Source of the DNA: GWB2-37-7 sp942492835
Lineage (GTDB): Bacteria; Bacillota; Clostridia; Lutisporales; Lutisporaceae
Length of the DNA stretch: 64,000 bases
Direction: 5' to 3'
Assembly: GCA_942492835.1 (NCBI GenBank)
Contig: OW818645.1
Coordinates: forward strand, 62,001 to 126,000
The first letter of the stretch is position 1; the number at the start of each line of letters is the position of its first letter. The notes under the pieces are model-generated. The model was given only the letters and a program-made list of their open reading frames with translations. It did no database searches and was not told the origin of the DNA. This document shows positions 57,618 through 64,000 of this stretch, piece by piece. Position numbers and translations under genes: made by a program.

Positions 57618-58441
57618 TAAACATCGCTCCCCTTTAAACTATCTATAATTTTTTGATATTCTTTTGTATATTCTGGTTCAGGGCTGTTCTTAAACTCTCC
57701 TATAAGGAATTTACCTTCCAACTGCTCAGGAGTCATTCTTGCAGCAGCTGTGATATTAACTGCGTGCTCCTTTTGCCATTGCATCATTTCTACTGGTCCA
57801 CCCTTTTTGTTCTTTCTTCCATAATAGGTTGGACAGCCTGAAATCGCTTCAATTAAGGAAAAACCTTCATTATTGATACCATTCTTAACTAATTGAGATA
57901 TCATGTTTGCATGATATGATGTAGCTCTACCAACATATGTTGCGCCTGCTGCTGAAACAAGATTGCATATGTCAAAAGGTTTATCAATATTACCGTATGG
58001 TGCAGTTGTTCCTTTATCAAACCTAGGTGTTGTAGGTGAATACTGTCCACCAGTCATTCCATATATGTTGTTATTATATATTATTGCAGTTATATCAATA
58101 TTTCTTCTACAAGTGTGTATTAAATGATTGCCGCCGATAGCAGTTGAATCACCATCACCCATAATTACTATAACCTTTAACTCTGGATTTGCAAGCTTTA
58201 TACCTGTAGCAAAAGCAAGTGCACGTCCATGGGCTGTATGCAATGTATTAAAATCTAAATAGCCTGATGCTCTTGATGAACAGCCTATACCTGATACGAT
58301 ACAAACCTTATCAGGATCTAATCCTAATTCATCTATAGCTACTGTAATTGATCTTGTAATTATACCGTGACCGCAACCTGGACACCAAATCTGTGGTAGT
58401 TCATTTGTTCTAAAATATTTTTCTACTAATTGGCTTGGCAT
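57617..58441 (-). CDS. korB: 2-oxoacid:ferredoxin oxidoreductase, beta subunit
   Basis: 274 residues from ATG 58441, after GAGGAGGTGCTGTAGA. Thiamine pyrophosphate-binding features: WCPGCGHGIITRSITVAIDELG (cluster/TPP), SGIGCSSRASGYLDFNTLHTAHGRALAFATGI, IVIMGDGDSTAIGGNHLIH (Mg-TPP GDG motif) and YNNNIYGMTGGQYSPTTP. It carries the decarboxylation centre. The start codon is next to the korA stop. Confidence 0.95.
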   Translation of the reverse strand: MPSQLVEKYFRTNELPQIWCPGCGHGIITRSITVAIDELGLDPDKVCIVSGIGCSSRASGYLDFNTLHTAHGRALAFATGIKLANPELKVIVIMGDGDSTAIGGNHLIHTCRRNIDITAIIYNNNIYGMTGGQYSPTTPRFDKGTTAPYGNIDKPFDICNLVSAAGATYVGRATSYHANMISQLVKNGINNEGFSLIEAISGCPTYYGRKNKKGGPVEMMQWQKEHAVNITAAARMTPEQLEGKFLIGEFKNSPEPEYTKEYQKIIDSLKGSDV

Positions 58442-58442
58442 T

Positions 58443-59576
58443 CTACAGCACCTCCTCAATCTTAGATATTATTTCTTCTGGATAAATTATTTCACCTTTT
58501 ACTTTGTTTAATCTTATAATCTTTGTATTTTTACTACATAATCTTTCAACTTCAAGTACCATTTGTCCAAGATTCATCTCAGGTGCTATTATAGCTTTGG
58601 CTTTCTTAGAAAGCTCAATTAATCTTTCTTCTGGGAAAGGCCATATTGTTATAGGTCTAAATAAACCTATTTTAATTCCCTTTTCTCTCATAGTTTTCAT
58701 AGCTGTTCTTGCAGCTCTTGCTACACAACCATATGCAAATATTATAATATCTGCATCTTCAGTATTTTCTTCTTCCCAAGTAATGATATCCTTCTTGTTA
58801 AGTTCTACCTTATCATTCAGTCTTCTAACTAGCTTATCAGCTACCACACCGCTGTTGCTTGGAAAACCTGTTTCATCATGTACTAAGCCTGTTACATGAT
58901 ATTTATAACCTGTACCAAAATCTGCCATTGGAGGAACTAGATTATTTTCAGGTTTAAATGGCACATATTCTTCAGGAGAGCAAGTAGGACGAACTCTGTC
59001 TATTATCTCTATTTCTGAAGCATCAGGTATTTCTACCTTTTCTCTCATATGTCCAATAACCTCGTCCATCATAAGAAGAACAGGTGTACGATATTTTTCT
59101 GCAAGATTGAAAGCTCTAACTGTTAAGTCAAAGGTTTCTCTAACTGATGATGGGCACAATGCAATTACTGGATGATCCCCGTGTGTACCCCATTTTGCTT
59201 GCATCATATCACCTTGAGCTGGTGAAGTAGGTAATCCTGTACTTGGACCTCCTCTTTGTACATCTACTATTACAACGGGTATTTCTGCTATTGCAGCATA
59301 TCCGATATTTTCTTGTTTTAGAGAAAAGCCAGGACCACTTGAAGCTGTCATGCTTTTCTTACCTGTCAATGATGCACCTATAGCTGCTGCTATTCCTGCA
59401 ATTTCGTCTTCCATTTGTATAAACTTGCCGCCTACTTTTGGTAATTTTTCAGCAGATAATTCTGCTAGTTCTGTTGATGGAGTAATAGGATAGCCGGCAT
59501 AAAATCTCATTCCTGCTGCAAGTGCACCTTCTATACAGGCTTCATTACCTTGCATAAGTCTAACCTTTTTGCTCAT
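58443..59576 (-). CDS. korA: 2-oxoacid:ferredoxin oxidoreductase, alpha subunit
   Basis: 377 residues. LMQGNEACIEGALAAGMRFYAGYPITPSTELAE, EDEIAGIAAAIGASLTGKKSMTASSGPGFSLKQENIGYAA and DVQRGGPSTGLPTSPAQGDMM are signatures of the alpha subunit of Kor-type enzymes. It overlaps the delta subunit gene by 17 bases, showing translational coupling. Confidence 0.95.
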   Translation of the reverse strand: MSKKVRLMQGNEACIEGALAAGMRFYAGYPITPSTELAELSAEKLPKVGGKFIQMEDEIAGIAAAIGASLTGKKSMTASSGPGFSLKQENIGYAAIAEIPVVIVDVQRGGPSTGLPTSPAQGDMMQAKWGTHGDHPVIALCPSSVRETFDLTVRAFNLAEKYRTPVLLMMDEVIGHMREKVEIPDASEIEIIDRVRPTCSPEEYVPFKPENNLVPPMADFGTGYKYHVTGLVHDETGFPSNSGVVADKLVRRLNDKVELNKKDIITWEEENTEDADIIIFAYGCVARAARTAMKTMREKGIKIGLFRPITIWPFPEERLIELSKKAKAIIAPEMNLGQMVLEVERLCSKNTKIIRLNKVKGEIIYPEEIISKIEEVL

Positions 59577-59799
59577 TTTTTTTCCTCCCTACATGTATAG
59601 CATAGTCAGGACATCTTAATTCACAAAGTCCGCATTGTGTACACTTTTCGATATCCGCAATTGCTACCTTTTCTCCTATTATTTCTATAGCTTTTGTTGG
59701 ACAAAAGGAAGTACATATTCCACAACCCTTGCACCATTCAGCATTAATGAACAATTTGCCATAATCAACATCTACACCCTTTATGATCTTTTTTTTCAT
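59560..59799 (-). CDS. korD: 2-oxoacid:ferredoxin oxidoreductase, delta (ferredoxin) subunit
   Basis: 79 residues with ATG start after GGGGGAGGGCGCTAAA. Two 4Fe-4S motifs: EWCKGCGICTSFCPTKAIEI and EKCTQCGLCELRCPDYAIHV (each CxxCxxCxxxCP). It passes electrons from the alpha-beta core to ferredoxin. First gene of the korDABC operon. Confidence 0.95.
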   Translation of the reverse strand: MKKKIIKGVDVDYGKLFINAEWCKGCGICTSFCPTKAIEIIGEKVAIADIEKCTQCGLCELRCPDYAIHVGRKKNEQKG

Positions 59800-59942
59800 T
59801 TTAGCGCCCTCCCCCTTTTAACATATGCAATTTTAAAATCATTTTAAATTTAATTTCTCAGTATTTTGCAACTTTGCCTTCATTTTTAGTATATATTATT
59901 GCAGGAAATATTGCAATACATAATGTCTTTTAATTTTTATTG

Positions 59943-60716
59943 TTATTTTATAGTCAATTTAAGTCTCCAATCTTTTATTTCATTTATTAAACCATGGCTT
60001 GTAAGGTCAATGTTTATAGGAGTTATTGATATATATTTGTTCTCGATAGCGTAGATATCAGTATTTTTATCTTCGGGAATATCTATTAACTCTCCTGCTA
60101 GCCAGTAATATATATCTCCTTTTGGATCTATTCTTTCTTCAAAATTATTCTTATATATTTTTATACCTAATTTAGTTGTTTTGATACCTTTTATATCAGA
60201 TATTTGCTCACATTTAGGAATATTGACATTAAGAATATGATTTTGGGGTATAGCATGCTTTAACACTTCAATACAAATGTCTTTTGAAACTTCAGCTGCA
60301 ATTTTAAAATCTATAGCTTTATAATCTACATAAGAAAATGCTATAGAAGGTATTCCAAATATTGCTCCCTCAACTGCAGCTGATACCGTTCCAGAGTATA
60401 TTACGTCAGTACCAAGGTTCTCTCCGATATTTATACCTGATACTATCAAATCTGGTTTTACTTCCATTAGGTTTTCTATTCCTAACTTGATGCAATCAGC
60501 AGGTGTACCATTAACCCACCAAGCCTTTATATCGGGGCTAAATATATCTACTTTATTGCTTCTTAATGGAGTATGCATTGTAACTGCATGACCAATTGCA
60601 CTTTGATTAGTTTCAGGTGCTACTACATATACCTCTCCCAATTCAGTCATTGCTTTTGCCAGAGCTTGAATACCTTTAGAATATATGCCATCATCATTAG
60701 ATATTAAAATTTTCAA
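59943..60716 (-). CDS. surE: 5'/3'-nucleotidase SurE
   Basis: 257 residues with TTG start after TAAGGAGGTAAATAAAG. Metal site NDDGIYSKGIQALAKAM, then VVAPETNQSAIGHAVTMHTPL, NGTPADCIKLGIENLM, LIVSGINIGENLGTDVIYSGTVSAAVEGAIFGIPSIAFS and LNVNIP. It removes phosphate from nucleoside monophosphates, preferring 3' or 5' positions under starvation. It stands alone here. Confidence 0.96.
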   Translation of the reverse strand: MKILISNDDGIYSKGIQALAKAMTELGEVYVVAPETNQSAIGHAVTMHTPLRSNKVDIFSPDIKAWWVNGTPADCIKLGIENLMEVKPDLIVSGINIGENLGTDVIYSGTVSAAVEGAIFGIPSIAFSYVDYKAIDFKIAAEVSKDICIEVLKHAIPQNHILNVNIPKCEQISDIKGIKTTKLGIKIYKNNFEERIDPKGDIYYWLAGELIDIPEDKNTDIYAIENKYISITPINIDLTSHGLINEIKDWRLKLTIK

Positions 60717-60865
60717 CTTTATTTACCTCCTTACTGATAATATTTATTATTGATTATTTTTTAAAATAAATGCACAGACTAAAATATATGAATCAGGAAA
60801 AATGTTTTATTAGAAACATATAGAGGAACTTTTGTACTAATATTTTTATGCGACAGGGTGATAAT

Positions 60866-61513
60866 ATGATACAAATTGATGATGCAGGAAGCGGCAGCTT
60901 AATTGGCGGAACTTGCATCGGGGCTATAAGAGTCGAGACGGGTGAATATTATTATGAAGTAATACCCATCAATTTGTTTGATAAAGAAAACTTTAAAAAC
61001 AAATCATATATTTATTATGCTACAGATATAGTGAGAAGAAGCATACATAATCTTGGAATCTTATATGATGAACCCATTAGTATATGTCAAGGTTATATAT
61101 TTGAGGATACTCGTAACTATTTAAAGAAAAGCAATTATAATTTTACTAAGGGTAAAATTGTCGATCCACTTCAGACAAAAATTGAAAAAACATTTGAGGA
61201 ATATACTGTTTCTCTTGGATTGCCTAGGGAGTTTATATCCTATACCAAATACCCCTTTCACTTACACCGTATATTAAAATGGGTATATGCTGATTATCAA
61301 AACAGAGTACCTCTATGCAAAACAGGTTGGAAAAGCTGGAGTAAATATAGTGCTCTTAAAGTTGAAACTTATTATGATAAGGTCATGAAGAGTAATTATA
61401 CCTGTCTAAAGTGTGGAGAGCGGATCGAAAACAATTCTCCAGTAAAGGTATTAAAATTTATGATTAATAAACCTAATTATGTGTATCTACATAAGCATTG
61501 TCATAAAATTTGA
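60866..61513 (+). CDS. Hypothetical protein with RNase H-like start and C-terminal CxxC
   Basis: 215 residues from ATG 60866 after CAGGGTGATAAT. The opening IQIDDAGSGSLIGGTCIGAIRVETGEYYYEVIPI has an Asp-Asp and strand pattern like the first strands of an RNase H fold, but the rest gives no clear match. The C-terminal NYTCLKCGERIENNSPVKVLKFM...HKHCH looks like a zinc ribbon. Related proteins occur in clostridia as unannotated genes. It is the only plus-strand gene in the last 12 kb. Confidence 0.6.
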   Translation: MIQIDDAGSGSLIGGTCIGAIRVETGEYYYEVIPINLFDKENFKNKSYIYYATDIVRRSIHNLGILYDEPISICQGYIFEDTRNYLKKSNYNFTKGKIVDPLQTKIEKTFEEYTVSLGLPREFISYTKYPFHLHRILKWVYADYQNRVPLCKTGWKSWSKYSALKVETYYDKVMKSNYTCLKCGERIENNSPVKVLKFMINKPNYVYLHKHCHKI

Positions 61514-61534
61514 AGGCATGGTGAAAACCATGCC
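61514..61534. terminator. Bidirectional terminator
   Basis: AGGCATGGT pairs with ACCATGCCT around GAAA, followed by TTTC. It sits between two convergent genes. Confidence 0.78.
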
Positions 61535-61577
61535 TTTCATTTCAAAGGATGACACAAAGGTCATACGCTACTGCATT

Positions 61578-62975
61578 TTATACAGGATAAGTTTTTTGTT
61601 CCTTATCTACAAGCTCACTATCTATACCATATTTTTTTGCTTGTCTGTCCTTAAAAAACTTAATAGCTACTGCTGGAAACAAAGCATAGGATAATACATC
61701 TTCCTCTTGCTCATAATATTCCTTCATTTCTGCCTTAACTGCTTCCAATTGTGGAGCAATTAAATCTGCAGGTCTACAGGTTATAACCTCTTCGTCCCCT
61801 ATTATCTTTTTCTTTATATCTTCAGATATAGGTACGGAAGGTCTGCCATATTTTCCTCTAACATAATCCTTTATTTCATTTGGTATCATCTTATAGCGTT
61901 CACCTGAGATTACATTAAACACAGATTGAGTACCAACAAATTGGCTGGACGGTGTAACCAGTGGTGGAAAACCTAAATCAGCTCTTACTCTAGGAACCTC
62001 TTTAAGCACTTCTTCGTATTTATCTGATGCATTTTGCATTGCAAGCTGTGACATTAAGTTTGATAACATACCTCCAGGAACTTGATATGAAAGTACTCTT
62101 GTATCAACATTAAATACATTCATATTAAGAACACCATTTGCTATGTACTTTTCTCTAATGGTTTTGAAATGATCTGCAATTTCTCCTAATAGCTCTATAT
62201 TAAGACCTGTATCGTATTCTGTACCTTGTAATGTAGCAACCATAGGCTCTGTAGGAGGCTGTGAAGTACCTAAACCAAAAGGTGATATAGCAGTATCAAT
62301 TATATCTACTCCTGCCTCTATAGCTTTTAAATAAGTCATATCAGTCATACCACTGGTAAAATGAGTATGGAGCTGAATCGGTATATCTATATTCTTTTTA
62401 AGTTCTTTTATTAATTCATAACCATAGTATGGAGTGAGTATTCCTGACATATCCTTAATACAAAGAGAATCTGCACCCATTTCCTGTACTTCCAAAGCAA
62501 GTTTTACGTACATCTCTGTATTATGAACAGGGCTCGTAGTATAAACAACTGTACCCTGAGCATGACCACCATATTTTTTAGTTGCTTTGATTGCTGTTTT
62601 AATGTTTCTTAAATCGTTTAATGCATCAAATATTCTAATTATATCTATCCCATTTTTTATAGAAAGTCTTACAAATTCATCTACTACATCATCTGCATAG
62701 TTTTTGTAGCCTAAAATATTTTGACCTCTTAAAAGCATTTGAAGCTTTGTGTTTTTAACCTTAGATCTGATTATTCTCAAGCGTTCCCATGGATCTTCAT
62801 TTAAAAATCTAAGACATGAATCAAAGGTTGCTCCTCCCCACATTTCAAGAGAGTGATAACCCACCTTATCTAATTTTTCTAATATTGGTAGCATTTCTTC
62901 TGTATTCATTCTTGTAGCAATCAAAGATTGATGTCCATCTCGGAGTCCAGTCTCTGTTATTTTAACTTTAGCCAT
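61578..62975 (-). CDS. Carboxyltransferase subunit (oxaloacetate decarboxylase alpha / pyruvate carboxylase B type)
   Basis: 465 residues with ATG start after GGAGGAATACAATTAC. Motifs: ITETGLRDGHQSLIATRM (metal-binding), MWGGATFDSCLRFLNEDPWERL, LLRGQNILGYKNYADDVV, IRIFDALNDLRN, LCIKDMSGILTPYYGYELI (Lys/Asp), IQLHTHFTSGMTDMTYLKAIEAG and LGFPPLVTPSSQFVGTQSVFNV. The length ends before a biotin domain, so biotin must be on another protein. It transfers CO2 between biotin and pyruvate. The direction of the reaction in vivo cannot be told. Confidence 0.92.
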   Translation of the reverse strand: MAKVKITETGLRDGHQSLIATRMNTEEMLPILEKLDKVGYHSLEMWGGATFDSCLRFLNEDPWERLRIIRSKVKNTKLQMLLRGQNILGYKNYADDVVDEFVRLSIKNGIDIIRIFDALNDLRNIKTAIKATKKYGGHAQGTVVYTTSPVHNTEMYVKLALEVQEMGADSLCIKDMSGILTPYYGYELIKELKKNIDIPIQLHTHFTSGMTDMTYLKAIEAGVDIIDTAISPFGLGTSQPPTEPMVATLQGTEYDTGLNIELLGEIADHFKTIREKYIANGVLNMNVFNVDTRVLSYQVPGGMLSNLMSQLAMQNASDKYEEVLKEVPRVRADLGFPPLVTPSSQFVGTQSVFNVISGERYKMIPNEIKDYVRGKYGRPSVPISEDIKKKIIGDEEVITCRPADLIAPQLEAVKAEMKEYYEQEEDVLSYALFPAVAIKFFKDRQAKKYGIDSELVDKEQKTYPV

Positions 62976-63105
62976 GTAATTGTATTCCTCCTATCCTGCA
63001 TAGCTTTACGCATATGCTACTATATATTTTATACCACATTTGTATTGGAAAATATATATTATTCGTCAAATTTTTGTTCTATTTGACTTTATAATCACTA
63101 TTATA

Positions 63106-63564
63106 TTATTTACAAGAGCATGGTTTAAAATAATCAACCAAGCTTACCTTGTAAAAGTTATGGTCAAAACTCTCTTCAAAGTAATTACTATAAAGTCTTT
63201 CTATTTCTTGGAGCTCATCCTCTTCTTTCATTTTATTGAACTTCAAATTATCAGCAAATTGATCACATCTCCCACTTAAGTATGCTGTTTTTACACCACT
63301 TAGCTCAGCAATGTTTAGTATTGCTTTCACAAGAGCACTGCCCATACTATCTCTTCTATAATTATTTGCAATATAAACCCAATTTATAAGGCATATATCC
63401 TCAAGAAGTATGCTACAGCCTATACCACATATTATATTTCCTATTGAAATCAGCATCATGTTTTCCAGTTTATCGATCATATAGGTTTTATCAAAGCCTA
63501 AAGTCTCTGCATTATTGTATAAGTACTCTAAATCTTTTGGCTGTACTTTTTTTATTTCTATCAT
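63106..63564 (-). CDS. GNAT acetyltransferase
   Basis: 152 residues with ATG start after TAGGAGAAAAGC. IEIKKVQPKDLEYLYNNAETLGF, then LINWVYIANNYRRDSMGSALVKAILNIA, where R-R-x-S-M-G-S-A is the acetyl-CoA loop. The protein is at the short end of the family, and the C-terminal residues (DHNFYKVSLVDYFKPCSCK) are unusual in having two cysteines. ATG overlaps the stop of the upstream gene (ATGA), so translation is coupled. Substrate unknown. Confidence 0.8.
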   Translation of the reverse strand: MIEIKKVQPKDLEYLYNNAETLGFDKTYMIDKLENMMLISIGNIICGIGCSILLEDICLINWVYIANNYRRDSMGSALVKAILNIAELSGVKTAYLSGRCDQFADNLKFNKMKEEDELQEIERLYSNYFEESFDHNFYKVSLVDYFKPCSCK

Positions 63565-64000
63565 TGCTTTTCTCCTACGCTGAATAAATATTTTATTTCT
63601 TCTTCTTTTAGATATCTCCAGTGACCTTTCACTAAATCACCAAGCTCAAGCTTTCCTATACTGATTCTTTTCAGACTTATAACCCCATGATTCACTGCAT
63701 CACACATTTTTCTTACTTGACGATTTTTTCCTTCATGTATTGTTATGTCAACTAAGCTGTTGTTATTTTTTATTTCTAACACCGTAAGCTTTGCTGGTGA
63801 GGTTTTATATTCATCAATAACAATTCCCTCAGCAAAGGTATCTATGTCTCGTTGTTCAATTCTCCCTACAACTAGTGCTCTATAGGTTTTATCAATATTA
63901 TGACTAGGATGGGTTATTTTATATGTAAGGTCTCCATCATTGGTTAGTATTAGTAGTCCCTCAGTATCATAATCTAATCTTCCTACAGGGAAAATCCTCT
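63561..64000 (-). CDS. 23S/16S rRNA pseudouridine synthase (RsuA/RluB family), 5' partial
   Basis: The frame is open to the end of the window and continues beyond it. It contains GRLDYDTEGLLILTNDG (catalytic Asp of RsuA-type enzymes), YRALVVGRIEQRDIDTFAEG, and then VDITIHEGKNRQVRKMCDAVNH and ISLKRISIGKLELGDLVKGHWRYL. It converts a uridine in rRNA to pseudouridine. The N-terminal S4 domain lies outside. Which rRNA position cannot be told. Confidence 0.92.
   Translation of the reverse strand, partial: RIFPVGRLDYDTEGLLILTNDGDLTYKITHPSHNIDKTYRALVVGRIEQRDIDTFAEGIVIDEYKTSPAKLTVLEIKNNNSLVDITIHEGKNRQVRKMCDAVNHGVISLKRISIGKLELGDLVKGHWRYLKEEEIKYLFSVGEKQ

Overview
This 64 kb window is chromosomal DNA of a low-GC, spore-forming anaerobe of the Clostridia. 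The evidence is the AT-rich base composition, strong GGAGG ribosome sites, frequent TTG/GTG starts, an IspH-ribosomal protein S1 fusion, a CotS-type spore-coat kinase, LexA/YneA with Bacillus-type SOS boxes, and a ferredoxin-linked 2-oxoacid oxidoreductase. Most of the right-hand 38 kb is conserved housekeeping DNA on the minus strand. The left 24 kb is accessory, mostly plus strand.

Layout: (1) 1-2.7 kb, the 3' end of a nonribosomal peptide synthetase (threonine-type adenylation domain, carrier, condensation domain), followed by what looks like a deletion scar. (2) 2.8-5.5 kb, small membrane and redox proteins. (3) 5.5-11.6 kb, metal and metalloid defence: an ArsR/CadC-type repressor with a Cd/Zn P-type ATPase, and a second ArsR with an ArsP-type permease and a thioredoxin-like protein. 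The ATPase reads through an in-frame UGA at the first position of its metal-binding CxxC motif, so it is a candidate selenoprotein. (4) 11.7-20 kb, an AlkA-like DNA glycosylase followed by an array of small same-strand cargo genes. Two decayed copies of the glycosylase 3' end lie inside this array, suggesting repeated insertion at that gene end. (5) 20-26.8 kb, an FAD oxidoreductase, a YkgJ-like protein, a DUF2703 gene under the same operator as the second arsR, a tyrosine recombinase with a loxP-like palindrome upstream, and the yneA/lexA SOS pair. (6) 26.8-37.7 kb, a glutamine synthetase-family gene, a methionine gamma-lyase-like PLP enzyme, hfq, miaA, mutL, mutS and miaB. (7) 38.1-43.3 kb, a compact minus-strand unit that I consider the most unusual part of the window. 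It encodes a SPASM radical-SAM protein, a 475-residue protein built from two beta-gamma-crystallin domains, a beta-trefoil and a 24-unit cysteine pentapeptide tail, and a B12-type radical-SAM RiPP maturase. (8) 43.3-48.2 kb, an annealing-like protein, a beta-CASP nuclease, three tRNAs (Pro, CAU-anticodon, Phe), cotS-like and cheR. (9) 48.5-64 kb, ispH-S1, plsC, cmk, aroH, a flavoprotein, gdhA, an RpiR regulator, the korDABC operon, surE, a biotin-dependent carboxyltransferase subunit, a GNAT and a partial pseudouridine synthase.

How the parts may work together (inference): GdhA and the Kor complex would link glutamate oxidation through 2-oxoglutarate to reduced ferredoxin. The two ArsR circuits would respond to metal or metalloid stress, and the DUF2703 gene 12 kb away has an almost identical promoter-operator. 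In the 38-43 kb unit, the two radical-SAM enzymes flank one protein whose tail carries 21 cysteines in exact five-residue register. The simplest reading is that this protein is their substrate: an unusually large RiPP-like product with folded domains in place of a short leader peptide.
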